DNA of 10,742 bases from an uncultured Spirochaetales bacterium (lineage in GTDB: Bacteria; Spirochaetota; Spirochaetia; Sphaerochaetales; Sphaerochaetaceae): positions 1 through 10,742 of the forward strand of contig CALFMX010000253.1 of assembly GCA_937902565.1 (NCBI GenBank). The letters are read 5' to 3'. Each line of letters begins with the position of its first letter. The first letter of the stretch is position 1. A model generated the notes under the pieces. The model saw only the letters and a program-made list of their open reading frames with translations, was not told the origin of the DNA and did no database searches. Below are positions 1 through 6,470 of this stretch, one piece after another. A program made the translations under genes and the position numbers.

Positions 1-621
1 CCCCAACGAGAAGCCGCGCATGAGCGACTCGCGCCCGTAGCCGAGCCCCAGGCTCTCGCCCGAGACGCGCCAAGCGGGATGGCCTGCAAGCGAGAATACC
101 CAGTCGCACCTTCTGGCCTTGGCAAAGTTGTCCTCGACCTCCACGCCCAGACTCTTGAGGAGCCCCCTGAACTCGTCATCGCTCCTCGTCACGGAGCGCG
201 CCACGCGGATGCGTGTGCGGATGTCCGCCACCCAGGAGTAGCCGCCCTTCTCGGCGATCTCGGTGAAGTGGCGGTAGAGCCCCTCTTGCGAAGGTTTGTT
301 GTAGTAGGGGGCGACCTGCAGGGTATGGTCAGCCCCATTGTCCTTGGCCCGCCTGGTCGCCTCGATGGCGTCTGCGGTGCAGTTCGACCCGCTGCCGGCG
401 ATGACCGGCAGGTCGCCTCCTGCAAGGTCGGCGGTTATCCTGATCAGGCGATCTTTCTCATCTGCGGTGAGTGTCGGACTCTCCCCGGTCGTCCCGATGG
501 GGACCAAGCCGTCGATGCCGAGGTCAATCTGGCGCTGTACCAGCGCCTTGAACGCTTCATAGTCAACACTGCCGTCCCGATTGAACGGAGTGACCAGAGC
601 GGTAAACACACCTTTTAGCAT
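1..621 (-). CDS. DapA-family N-terminal half joined in frame to a relaxase-like segment (partial, runs off the window)
   Basis: The frame is open from the ATG at 621 to the window edge (207 codons), with AAGGAG at 630-635 eight bases upstream. Residues 1 to about 125 are typical of the dihydrodipicolinate synthase/N-acetylneuraminate lyase family: TALVTPF near the start, GTTGES at 43-48, PVIAGSGSN around 72-80, and APYYNKPSQEGLYRHF at 104-119 with the relay Tyr at 107. DapA normally continues into a YNVPxRT motif and a Schiff-base Lys near residue 160. Both are absent. From about residue 127 the protein reads SWVADIRTRIRVARS, then DDEFRGLLKSLGVEVED, then RVSGESLGLGYGRESLMRGF. I recognise this as the pattern of MobA/VirD2-type relaxases after the catalytic domain. 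It cannot work as a DapA enzyme. It is either a recombination product or an assembly join near 238-246. The DapA assignment is strong; the relaxase assignment is moderate and rests on pattern recognition. Confidence 0.75.
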   Translation of the reverse strand, partial: MLKGVFTALVTPFNRDGSVDYEAFKALVQRQIDLGIDGLVPIGTTGESPTLTADEKDRLIRITADLAGGDLPVIAGSGSNCTADAIEATRRAKDNGADHTLQVAPYYNKPSQEGLYRHFTEIAEKGGYSWVADIRTRIRVARSVTRSDDEFRGLLKSLGVEVEDNFAKARRCDWVFSLAGHPAWRVSGESLGLGYGRESLMRGFSLG

Positions 622-996
622 AGTAGATACTCCTTGCATTCTTCATGGACACGACTCATGGTACGAGTTGGGGTAGTGTAGACTGCCCCCCTCTCTGCCG
701 TCAAGGCATCGATAGGGAGGGAGCGCTGCAAAGGACTTCGTGCTCAAAATCGGGAATGCACCGCCTCCTGCCTCCCGGCGCAGTGCTACGCATCGCATGC
801 TCTGAAAGCCAAAAAAACCGAATATATTGCGATAACTCCACCCTTTTTGATGAAAAACGGGTGAAAAGCTCTCGATTTCAGTGGCTTGAAGCAACGTATT
901 TTCATTGACTTTTGGCCAGTATGGAATAGAGTGAAGGTAAGAGTGTTCGGCACTCGACTACTCACGCTCACTATTAGCTATAAAAAGGAGAAAGAA
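622..996. other. Intergenic leader region between divergent genes
   Basis: These 375 bases separate the minus-strand DapA-like start from the plus-strand symporter start, and no convincing gene lies in them. Short frames are open here but lack good starts and recognisable proteins. The region holds the likely symporter promoter (about 907-934), a small GAGTG/CACTC hairpin at 943-957 in its leader, and a GC-rich self-complementary stretch at 686-721 in the leader of the DapA-like gene. The stretch 811-860 is AT-rich, as expected for promoters, but I could not fix a -35/-10 pair for the minus strand. I see no recognisable riboswitch. Confidence 0.6.
907..934 (+). promoter_or_regulatory. Putative sigma-70 promoter of the glutamate/aspartate symporter
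   Basis: TTGACT at 907-912 matches the -35 consensus in five of six positions. After a 16-base spacer, TAGAGT at 929-934 matches the -10 in four of six. Transcription would start near 941, giving a leader of about 55 bases that contains a short hairpin (GAGTG 943-947, CACTC 953-957). The spacer is short and the -10 is weak, so this is a prediction only. Confidence 0.4.
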
Positions 997-2295
997 ATGG
1001 CTGAAGGAAAAAAGGCCCCTGTCAAAAAGGGTTGGCTCGGATGGTACTTCAATTTTAACTTGTTGTATCGAATTCTTATCGGACTCGTCCTTGGCGCGCT
1101 CCTGGGAATCATCTTCCAAGAGAAGATTCTCTGGATTGCTCCACTGGGCACTCTGTTCGTCAGGCTGTTGAAGATGATCATGATGCCGATCATCCTCTCC
1201 ACCCTGATCGTCGGCGCATCCTCTATCTCCCCGGCCACCCTGGGTAAAGCGGGTGTGCGGATCGTCGTCTTCTATCTGGTGACCAGTGCCTTGGCGGTAG
1301 CCATCGGCCTCCTGATGGGAACCATCTTCCGCCCCAGTGCCGCGATGGAGACCCTTGTCATCGCCGATGCGGCAGGAAAGGCGGCCGCCACGCAGAAGAT
1401 CTCTGATATCCTCCTGGCAATCATCCCCACCAGCTTCGCCCAGGCGGTCGTCAACGAGACGATCCTGCCGGTAATCTTCTTCTCGATCGTCTTCGGTGTC
1501 GGTCTCTCCTATCTGAAGATCAGCGAGGATGAGCGGCTGAAGAACGCCGGAGAGGTCCTCTATCAGTTCTGTGACGGTGTTGCCGAAGTCATGATGCGCA
1601 TGGTCACCGGGATTATGCAGTACGCCCCCATAGGAGTCATGGCCCTCGTGGCAGATGTCTTTGCCAAGCAGGGTGCGAAGGTTGCCGGAGCGTTGGCCAT
1701 GGTCACCATCGCCTGCTTCGTCGGCTACGCCCTGCACATCATCCTCGTCTACGGCGGCATGCTCAAGATCTTCGGCTTGAAGATCAAGACCTTCTTCAAG
1801 GAAGCGAAGGATCCCTTCATCACCGCATTCGTCACCCGTTCCTCCAACGGTACCCTGCCGGTCACCATGGAAGCTGCAGAGAGCCTGGGCGTCCCGAGGG
1901 ACATCTACGCCTTCTCGTTGCCGCTCGGTGCCACCATCAACATGGATGGAACGGCCATCTACCAGGGCGTGTGTGCCATCTTCATCGCCTTGACGGTCAC
2001 GGGACAGAACTTCACCCTCGGCCAGATGGGTATGATTGTCGTCACCGCAACGCTGGCCTCCATTGGAACCGCCGGAGTCCCGGGAGCAGGGGCGATCATG
2101 CTTCTGATGGTCCTTGAGTCGGTCGGGTTGCCGGTCGTTGCAGGAAGTGCGGTCGCAGGAGCCTATGCCATGATCCTCGGCATTGATGCCATCCTCGACA
2201 TGGGCCGAACCGCTCTCAACGTCACTGGTGATATCATCTGTACCGCAGTGGTCTCTAAGCAGATGGGTTACATTGACTTGTCTGTGTGGGAGTGA
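997..2295 (+). CDS. Dicarboxylate/amino acid:cation symporter, GltP/GltPh type (DAACS family)
   Basis: This 432-residue inner-membrane protein has the usual length for sodium- or proton-coupled glutamate/aspartate transporters. The start at 997 has AAGGAG at 985-990, six bases upstream; an upstream TTG in the same frame at 886 would add 37 residues unlike the family. The signatures are all present and in order: serine-rich HP1 tip RSSNGTLP (281-288), TM7 NMDGT (315-319), HP2 tip ASIGTAGVPGAG (354-365) and TM8 ILDMGRTALNVTGD (399-412). Asp401, Arg404, Asn408 and Asp412 match the substrate-binding Asp394, Arg397, Asn401 and Asp405 of GltPh. The conserved Arg is the residue that selects acidic side chains, so Asp/Glu is the likely substrate; a C4-dicarboxylate cannot be excluded. 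The gene appears monocistronic, with its own promoter and strong terminator. The racemase at 2810 is a plausible metabolic partner. Confidence 0.93.
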   Translation: MAEGKKAPVKKGWLGWYFNFNLLYRILIGLVLGALLGIIFQEKILWIAPLGTLFVRLLKMIMMPIILSTLIVGASSISPATLGKAGVRIVVFYLVTSALAVAIGLLMGTIFRPSAAMETLVIADAAGKAAATQKISDILLAIIPTSFAQAVVNETILPVIFFSIVFGVGLSYLKISEDERLKNAGEVLYQFCDGVAEVMMRMVTGIMQYAPIGVMALVADVFAKQGAKVAGALAMVTIACFVGYALHIILVYGGMLKIFGLKIKTFFKEAKDPFITAFVTRSSNGTLPVTMEAAESLGVPRDIYAFSLPLGATINMDGTAIYQGVCAIFIALTVTGQNFTLGQMGMIVVTATLASIGTAGVPGAGAIMLLMVLESVGLPVVAGSAVAGAYAMILGIDAILDMGRTALNVTGDIICTAVVSKQMGYIDLSVWE

Positions 2296-2314
2296 TCGAT
2301 AGAGATCAAGAGTT

Positions 2315-2342
2315 CAGGAGGCCTTCGGGCCTCCTGATTTTT
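2315..2342 (+). terminator. Intrinsic terminator of the symporter gene
   Basis: CAGGAGGCC (2315-2323), loop TTCG, GGCCTCCTG (2328-2336) makes a perfect 9-bp stem with a stable UUCG tetraloop. It is followed by ATTTTT. It lies 19 bases past the symporter stop and just before the end of the convergent minus-strand gene. On the minus strand no good T-run follows the stem, so it should act mainly on plus-strand transcripts. Confidence 0.93.
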
Positions 2343-2733
2343 ACTGGGCGATGGGTTGTTCCATCGCCCAGTCGAAGAGTTCGACGACCCGGCGCGAGAC
2401 GTTGGTAAAGATGTAATCACCTTCTTCGCTCTCAATTGAGATGGTGGAGGAGAACCATCGTTTCTTATAGGAGTGGGAGGTTATGGCGGTGCGAGGGATG
2501 ACGATCACCTCTCCACCGCCGGCGAGTCGGCGCCCTATGATGATGACGCGGTAGCCGGTGACGACCACCAGACGCCGCAGCCCATCGTGGATGCCGGTGG
2601 CAAAGCTGTTGATCGTCTCATAGGGGTAGACAATCGCAGTGAGCGCCTTGATCTCGGGGCGGAAGCCGTAGAGGTCGTAGACGTAGAGTTCTTGCATCCG
2701 TTGGATGATGTCCTGTTTGGTGGTGCTTTGCAT
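2341..2733 (-). CDS. Small PH-domain protein, YokE-like (bPH_3 type)
   Basis: This predicted cytosolic protein has 130 residues and no signal peptide or membrane segment. An N-terminal helical part (about 1-35) precedes a beta-rich stretch resembling bacterial PH-like domains of the YokE family. In it, GLRRLVVVTGYRVIIIGRR (51-69) corresponds to the usual 'lvvTdkRllfi' strands. IPRTAITSHSYKKRW (79-93) matches the 'ip...I.sv..kkg' element, and STISIESEEGDYIFTNV follows. A C-terminal helix (RRVVELFDWAM) closes the domain. The molecular function of such proteins is unknown. I chose the ATG at 2733 because residues upstream of it look unrelated and would overlap the divergent racemase start; no clear ribosome binding site is visible. 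The gene runs convergent to the symporter and divergent from the racemase. Confidence 0.72.
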   Translation of the reverse strand: MQSTTKQDIIQRMQELYVYDLYGFRPEIKALTAIVYPYETINSFATGIHDGLRRLVVVTGYRVIIIGRRLAGGGEVIVIPRTAITSHSYKKRWFSSTISIESEEGDYIFTNVSRRVVELFDWAMEQPIAQ

Positions 2734-2809
2734 AGTATCATCGTACCATACGATTGGATTTTCCTGTACTGATTTCTCAAGCGGTGTATACTGGAAACGG
2801 AGGTGGTAG

Positions 2810-3559
2810 ATGAGAAGAGCAATCGGCATCATCGGCGGGGTGGGGCCCTATGCGGGCATCGATCTGGTGAGGAAAGTCTTTGACAACACCCTAGCGGTAC
2901 GCGATCAGGAGCACGTCGACCTCTACATGAGTTCGGTGCCCTCCATCATCGGCGACCGCACGAACTTCCTGCTCCACGGCGGGGAGAATCCGGCTATCGG
3001 GCTCTATGCGTGCTTTGACAAGCTCGCCACCATCGGAGCCGACGTCATCGCCATCCCCTGCAACACCGCCCATGCGCCCCCGATCTATGATGAAGTGGCC
3101 GCCTTGGCCCGAACCCACTGGCCGGATGTCCTGCTCCTGAACATGATCGAGGAGACGGTGAAGGTCATCAAGGCCCACTTTGCCGGTGGCGCCACCATCG
3201 GCCTCATGGCAACCCTGGGCACCCATGGCCAGCGCATCTACCAGAACCACTTCACAGATGAGCCCTCCTTCTCCTTGATCGAACCCGACCAGGAGGGCAA
3301 GGAGGCGGTCCACCGGGCGATCTATGACCAGGGGTATGGGATCAAGGCGACCCCGTCTCCCAGTGAGCGGGCACGGAGGGTGGTCAAGGAGCAAGCCAAT
3401 CTTCTCATCGAGCGGGGAGCCGATGCGATCATCCTCGGGTGTACCGAACTGCCCCTGGCCCTCAAGGCAGGGGAGGTGAGCGCCCACCTCTTCGATCCCA
3501 CCGAGATTCTGGCCAGGGCAGCCATCGCCCACGTGGCACAGGGGAAATTGCGTCCCTAG
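2810..3559 (+). CDS. Aspartate/glutamate racemase family protein
   Basis: This 249-residue cytosolic enzyme belongs to the PLP-independent two-cysteine racemase family, which interconverts L- and D-aspartate, glutamate or related amino acids. IGIIGGVGPYAG near the N-terminus is the family's phosphate/carboxylate loop. The two catalytic cysteines sit in PCNTAH (Cys84) and LGCTELP (Cys211), as required for two-base racemisation. Length is typical. The ATG at 2810 is preceded by GGAGGTGG (2799-2806). The divergent neighbour is the PH-domain gene, 76 bases away, and an acidic amino acid importer lies upstream, so aspartate or glutamate is the likely substrate. The family also contains hydantoin racemases and maleate isomerases, so exact specificity cannot be set from sequence alone. 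Confidence 0.9.
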   Translation: MRRAIGIIGGVGPYAGIDLVRKVFDNTLAVRDQEHVDLYMSSVPSIIGDRTNFLLHGGENPAIGLYACFDKLATIGADVIAIPCNTAHAPPIYDEVAALARTHWPDVLLLNMIEETVKVIKAHFAGGATIGLMATLGTHGQRIYQNHFTDEPSFSLIEPDQEGKEAVHRAIYDQGYGIKATPSPSERARRVVKEQANLLIERGADAIILGCTELPLALKAGEVSAHLFDPTEILARAAIAHVAQGKLRP

Positions 3560-3563
3560 CTGA

Positions 3564-3588
3564 TAGACACCCCTCAGGGCGCTGTCTA
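3564..3588 (+). terminator. Weak hairpin after the racemase gene
   Basis: TAGACA (3564-3569) pairs with TGTCTA (3583-3588), and inside it CCC (3571-3573) can pair with GGG (3577-3579). It lies five bases past the racemase stop. No T-run follows directly (AAAAGAGGACCC comes first, then TTTT at 3600-3603), so it would be an inefficient or Rho-assisted terminator at best. Confidence 0.3.
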
Positions 3589-3647
3589 AAAGAGGACCCT
3601 TTTGCCGTGGAAACCCACCCTAAGGATGGTTGTTGTTTCGCCAGCTA

Positions 3648-3656
3648 TGGTATACT
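3648..3656 (+). promoter_or_regulatory. Extended -10 promoter element directly before the phospholipase D gene
   Basis: TGG-TATACT (TG at 3648-3649, TATACT at 3651-3656) is an extended -10 element. The -35 region is poor. The predicted start point near 3663 is only about three bases before the ATG at 3666, which would make the mRNA nearly leaderless. That agrees with the absence of any Shine-Dalgarno sequence there. Confidence 0.4.
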
Positions 3657-3665
3657 CGTCCTATT

Positions 3666-4934
3666 ATGAAACGGCTGTTGCGCTTTGCAGGCGCCATCAC
3701 CATCGTACTGCTCCTCATCTCCTGCTCCACGGCCCAGGCCATCGAGCATCGTCGCCTGGCCAACGGGGCGACCCCCACTGCCTGGCTGGACGACCATGGC
3801 ATCCCCTCCTACGCTTCAACCAAGCCGTTGCTCTACAACACGGGGGTCGAGTGGAACGAACGCTCCCTCCGCCTCATCGAGGAGGCGGAGGATTACATCA
3901 TGATCTCCATCTTCCTCGGCAACCTCTATGGTGTCTCCACCGAGGTCTGGGATGCCCTGATCGCCAAGATGGAGGCAGGGGTCCGCGTCTACTGCCTCAT
4001 CGACTCCTCATCATACTTCCAGACGCTCCCCCAATCGCCGGTCATCGTTCCGGCAGCGTTCAACTACCTGCGTGAAAACGGTCTCTCTGTGGTGGAGTAC
4101 AACCCATTCTCCCTCAGCCAGTTTGCCTTCGTGCCCGCGCTTCTCGACCGTGACCACCGCAAGTTCTGGATCATCGACGGCAAGCACATCGCTCTCGGTG
4201 GTATCAACATCAACTACGCCTCCCTGGCGTTCCCCCCCGAGACCGGCAACATCGACACGATGGTCGAATTCGACTCCCCCGGGGCGATCACACAGATGGT
4301 CGCATCGTTCGTCGAGACGTGGAACCGTTACAGTCCCTCCCGCCTCGATGCCTCCTCTTTTGCCTCTCTGCCCCTCGAAGAGGCTGAGACCAGCGTCTGG
4401 ATGATCGACCACAAGTGGCCTGGCAATGGGGAGACGACCGTACTCTTCGATGCCATCACCCTCGCAAGCCAGGAGGAGCTCTGGATGGTGCACGGCTACA
4501 CCTACCTCACCCCTGCCCTCAAGGAGCGTATCGCCAACGCCGCCAGGCGTGGTGTCGATGTCAAGGTCATCCTCTCTGAGAACGCCGGCAAGAACAACTA
4601 CCAGAATGCCGCCTACTACTCGGCCCTCGACCTCATCGATGCCGGTGCCACGGTCTATATGTACAACGACCCCTCCCAGGCGTTCCTCCACCTCAAGTTG
4701 ATCGTCGCCGACTCCACCTACACGGTGTTCGGAAGCCCCAACTACAATCGCCGCTCGCAGACGCTGAGCCGCGAGATCGCCGCGGTCTTTGACGATGAGG
4801 AGGTGGCGGCACAGAGCAAGGCGCACATCCAGAATCTCTTGAAGTACTGCCGGGTGGTGACCCGGGAGGAGGCCCTCACCTGGCGGACCCGTACAAACCA
4901 CTTCTACCATCTCTTGATGCAGGTCTATGGGTGA
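3666..4934 (+). CDS. Secreted lipoprotein of the phospholipase D superfamily (two HKD motifs)
   Basis: The protein has 422 residues. The N-terminus MKRLLRFAGA with hydrophobic residues 10-18 and the lipobox LISC (Cys20) marks an exported lipoprotein anchored to the envelope. Both catalytic HxK(x)4D motifs are complete: HRKFWIID (His164, Lys166, Asp171) followed by GGININ, and HLKLIVAD (His342, Lys344, Asp349) followed by GSPNYNRRS. This is the bipartite layout of cardiolipin synthases and PLD-like phosphodiesterases acting through a covalent phosphohistidine. The substrate could be a phospholipid head group or another phosphodiester; unlike cardiolipin synthase it has no N-terminal pair of membrane helices. 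The ATG at 3666 opens the signal peptide; an in-frame TTG upstream at 3630 adds nothing sensible. No ribosome binding site is visible. The next gene starts within a few bases of the stop, implying an operon with the two small exported proteins. Confidence 0.88.
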   Translation: MKRLLRFAGAITIVLLLISCSTAQAIEHRRLANGATPTAWLDDHGIPSYASTKPLLYNTGVEWNERSLRLIEEAEDYIMISIFLGNLYGVSTEVWDALIAKMEAGVRVYCLIDSSSYFQTLPQSPVIVPAAFNYLRENGLSVVEYNPFSLSQFAFVPALLDRDHRKFWIIDGKHIALGGININYASLAFPPETGNIDTMVEFDSPGAITQMVASFVETWNRYSPSRLDASSFASLPLEEAETSVWMIDHKWPGNGETTVLFDAITLASQEELWMVHGYTYLTPALKERIANAARRGVDVKVILSENAGKNNYQNAAYYSALDLIDAGATVYMYNDPSQAFLHLKLIVADSTYTVFGSPNYNRRSQTLSREIAAVFDDEEVAAQSKAHIQNLLKYCRVVTREEALTWRTRTNHFYHLLMQVYG

Positions 4935-4938
4935 TGCG

Positions 4939-5469
4939 ATGAAGACAGTGGCCAAGCGATCAGCAATCATGCTCATGGTACTCCTCTCCTCCCTCCCGCT
5001 TGCTGCGGCCCCCTGGATCGGTGGCTATCGCCTCAGCTTCGATGGATACAGTGAACAGGCCGCCCTCGCAAACGATGAGCACCTGGGCATCCACCTGTGG
5101 ATTGCCCCCCTCGATGTGAAGGTCGCTGATCCCTTGGTCTCGGTCGGCGTGCTCCTGCCCTCCCATGGCAACAGCCCGGGCCCGGTCTTGGAGGCCAACC
5201 TCGAGATCCGTCTCTTTGATTGGATCGGCCACCCCCTCTCGCCCCTCTTTCGCAGGGAGAGTTCATACCGGCCCACGATCGCCATCTCCACGCTCTTCCC
5301 GTTCTCAGACCCCCGAGACGTAACCGTGGTCATGACCGCCCATCCCCTCTCCTTCTTCTTCGGTGAGAAGACGGTGTCAATCCTCGCCCCCCGCCTCCTC
5401 TATGAGCAGCGCACAGAGCAGTGGTCATGGGCTGTCCGGCTGGTGGAAATCAGCCACGCACTCTTGTGA
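4939..5469 (+). CDS. Small exported protein of unknown function
   Basis: The protein has 176 residues and begins MKTVAKRSAIMLMVLLSSLPLAAA, a typical signal peptide with likely cleavage after Ala24. The mature part is rich in short hydrophobic beta-like stretches (for example VSVGVLLP, TIAISTLFPF and VTVVMTAHPLSFFF) and lacks transmembrane helices, which suits a periplasmic or outer-membrane beta protein. An ATG at 4927 in frame overlaps the end of the phospholipase gene by eight bases; I prefer 4939 because it opens the signal peptide directly and has GGGTGA five bases upstream. Coupling to the preceding gene is likely either way. The C-terminal third resembles that of the next protein in pattern. 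No family recognised. Confidence 0.72.
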   Translation: MKTVAKRSAIMLMVLLSSLPLAAAPWIGGYRLSFDGYSEQAALANDEHLGIHLWIAPLDVKVADPLVSVGVLLPSHGNSPGPVLEANLEIRLFDWIGHPLSPLFRRESSYRPTIAISTLFPFSDPRDVTVVMTAHPLSFFFGEKTVSILAPRLLYEQRTEQWSWAVRLVEISHALL

Positions 5470-5480
5470 AGGAGGTAGGA

Positions 5481-5987
5481 ATGAAGAGAACCACCATCAC
5501 AGTCATCCTCCTTTTCGCCCTGCTTCCCCTGTCCGCCGTGCCGGTGGGCATCTCGCTGTCCACCTGGGGCGCCTCCTCCTCGGTGGCAAGCGGGGAGGGG
5601 GTGCACGCCACTGTCGGTGCCTTCATCGCCTCGGCCCGGCGGGTGGAAGTTGAGGCAGCCGTTGTCCTGGCCCTCACCCCACACCTTGGCCAGGACCTTC
5701 TGGGATCGATCTTTGTCTCCTACCCCTTTGCCGGACCTCTCTACCACCGTGGTGGGGAAGCCACGCTCTATTACAACGGCCTGGTAGGCCTCGGCTACCT
5801 CGGTGGCTGGGATGAGCGCAACCAGCGACCGGTCCACTCCCTCGCCCTGCGTTTCATCCCCTTCACCATCGGGGGTTCCTACTACGGACGCCGGGAACGG
5901 GCGCTCGCCTTCACGCTCCTCTATGACCTGCCGAGCAAGGGGTGGGGGGTGAGCTGGAGTCTCCTGGGCTTTGATGCCTACTTGTAG
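5481..5987 (+). CDS. Small exported beta-rich protein of unknown function
   Basis: The protein has 168 residues. It starts at 5481 after an excellent AAGGAGGT (5470-5476 within the intergenic gap), eleven bases past the previous stop. The signal peptide is MKRTTITVILLFALLPLSA, with cleavage after Ala19. The mature protein alternates hydrophobic and polar residues with many Gly and aromatic residues (YYNGLVGLGYLGGW, HSLALRFIPFTIGGSYYG), as in small outer-membrane beta-barrels. It ends in WGVSWSLLGFDAYL, a possible last strand. It closes the phospholipase D operon. I do not recognise a named family, and the barrel idea is an inference. Confidence 0.75.
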   Translation: MKRTTITVILLFALLPLSAVPVGISLSTWGASSSVASGEGVHATVGAFIASARRVEVEAAVVLALTPHLGQDLLGSIFVSYPFAGPLYHRGGEATLYYNGLVGLGYLGGWDERNQRPVHSLALRFIPFTIGGSYYGRRERALAFTLLYDLPSKGWGVSWSLLGFDAYL

Positions 5988-5992
5988 GGTCT

Positions 5993-6006
5993 TGCCAAGA
6001 TTGGTA
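5993..6006. promoter_or_regulatory. Imperfect palindrome upstream of the cupin gene
   Basis: TGCCAAGATTGGTA is a 14-base near-palindrome; the outer bases and CCAA/TTGG pair, with one mismatch. It sits in the 56-base gap before the cupin and about 12 bases upstream of a possible -10 (TATCAT, 6018-6023). It could be an operator or a weak terminator for the preceding operon. This is speculative. Confidence 0.2.
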
Positions 6007-6043
6007 GGCTAGGGCCATATCATACCTGTAGGAGTACAACGAG

Positions 6044-6376
6044 ATGAAGGGAGCAAATTTTGTCTTTGGCAATACCATCGAGGCTGAGGGGGCAGGCGAG
6101 GGCGTGACTCGCAAGGTCCTCGCCTACAATGATGACCTGATGCTCTGTGAGCTGCACTTTGAGAAGGGGGCGGTCGGCTCCCTGCACAGCCACCCCCACC
6201 AGCAGATCTCCTATATCGTCAGTGGCTCGTTCGAGTTCGAGATCGGTGGGGTCAAAAAGGTCGTCAAGGCTGGTGACTCCCTCTACAAAGAACCCAATGT
6301 CGTCCATGGGGCCGTCTGCCTGGAGGCGGGCGTCCTTTTGGACTTCTTCACCCCGATGAGAGCAGATTTTGTCTGA
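6044..6376 (+). CDS. kdgF: KdgF-like cupin (uronate-linearising protein)
   Basis: This single-domain cytosolic cupin of 110 residues has the usual KdgF length. TAGGAG (6029-6034) lies nine bases before the ATG. The metal-ligand pattern is LHSHPHQQISYIVSG (His48, His50, Gln54) plus VVHG (His88), followed by LLDFFTPMRADFV with Asp100 and Phe102. KdgF proteins of pectin and alginate pathways have the same HxH...Q...H ligands, a DxF near the C-terminus and a closely similar ending. KdgF speeds conversion of 4,5-unsaturated monouronates, released by lyases and unsaturated uronyl hydrolases, to linear keto sugars. A fragment of such a hydrolase lies 370 bases downstream. Because small cupins are diverse, the exact substrate is an inference, but the family match looks good. 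Confidence 0.72.
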   Translation: MKGANFVFGNTIEAEGAGEGVTRKVLAYNDDLMLCELHFEKGAVGSLHSHPHQQISYIVSGSFEFEIGGVKKVVKAGDSLYKEPNVVHGAVCLEAGVLLDFFTPMRADFV

Positions 6377-6404
6377 ACACAGCTGATGTATAGGCACAAC
6401 AAAA

Positions 6405-6435
6405 AGGAGTGTGGGAAAACCCACACTCCTCTTTT
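6405..6435. terminator. Strong bidirectional intrinsic terminator
   Basis: AGGAGTGTGGG (6405-6415), loop AAAA, CCCACACTCCT (6420-6430) is a perfect 11-bp stem. CTTTT follows on the plus strand and AAAAA precedes it (a U-run for the minus strand), so it can stop transcription from both sides. It ends the cupin transcript 29 bases after the stop. Confidence 0.92.
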
Positions 6436-6470
6436 ATAGCCAGCTGTGAACGTGAGTTCAGATAGCTGTT

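Noticed and set aside
645..908. Short open frames on both strands in the 622-996 gap
   Set aside because: They start without ribosome binding sites, overlap the promoter region and show no protein-like pattern.
886..996. Upstream TTG start for the symporter
   Set aside because: It would add 37 residues unlike the family and would place the start before the predicted promoter; AAGGAG before the ATG at 997 is far better.
958..1737. Long minus-strand open frame opposite the symporter gene
   Set aside because: It is antisense to a well-supported transporter and its translation is low in complexity, rich in Asp, Gly and His, with no family likeness. It results from the codon bias of GC-rich DNA.
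2787..2792. TATACT as a -10 element for the racemase gene
   Set aside because: The implied transcript would start inside the Shine-Dalgarno sequence (2799-2806), which makes no sense for a gene with a strong ribosome binding site; no -35 fits either.
2734..2832. Upstream start for the PH-domain protein
   Set aside because: The added 33 residues look unrelated to the domain and would overlap the racemase start; the ATG at 2733 gives a family-like length.
4011..4976. Long minus-strand open frame opposite the phospholipase D gene
   Set aside because: Both HKD motifs and the lipobox are on the plus strand; the antisense product is compositionally biased and has no start signal.
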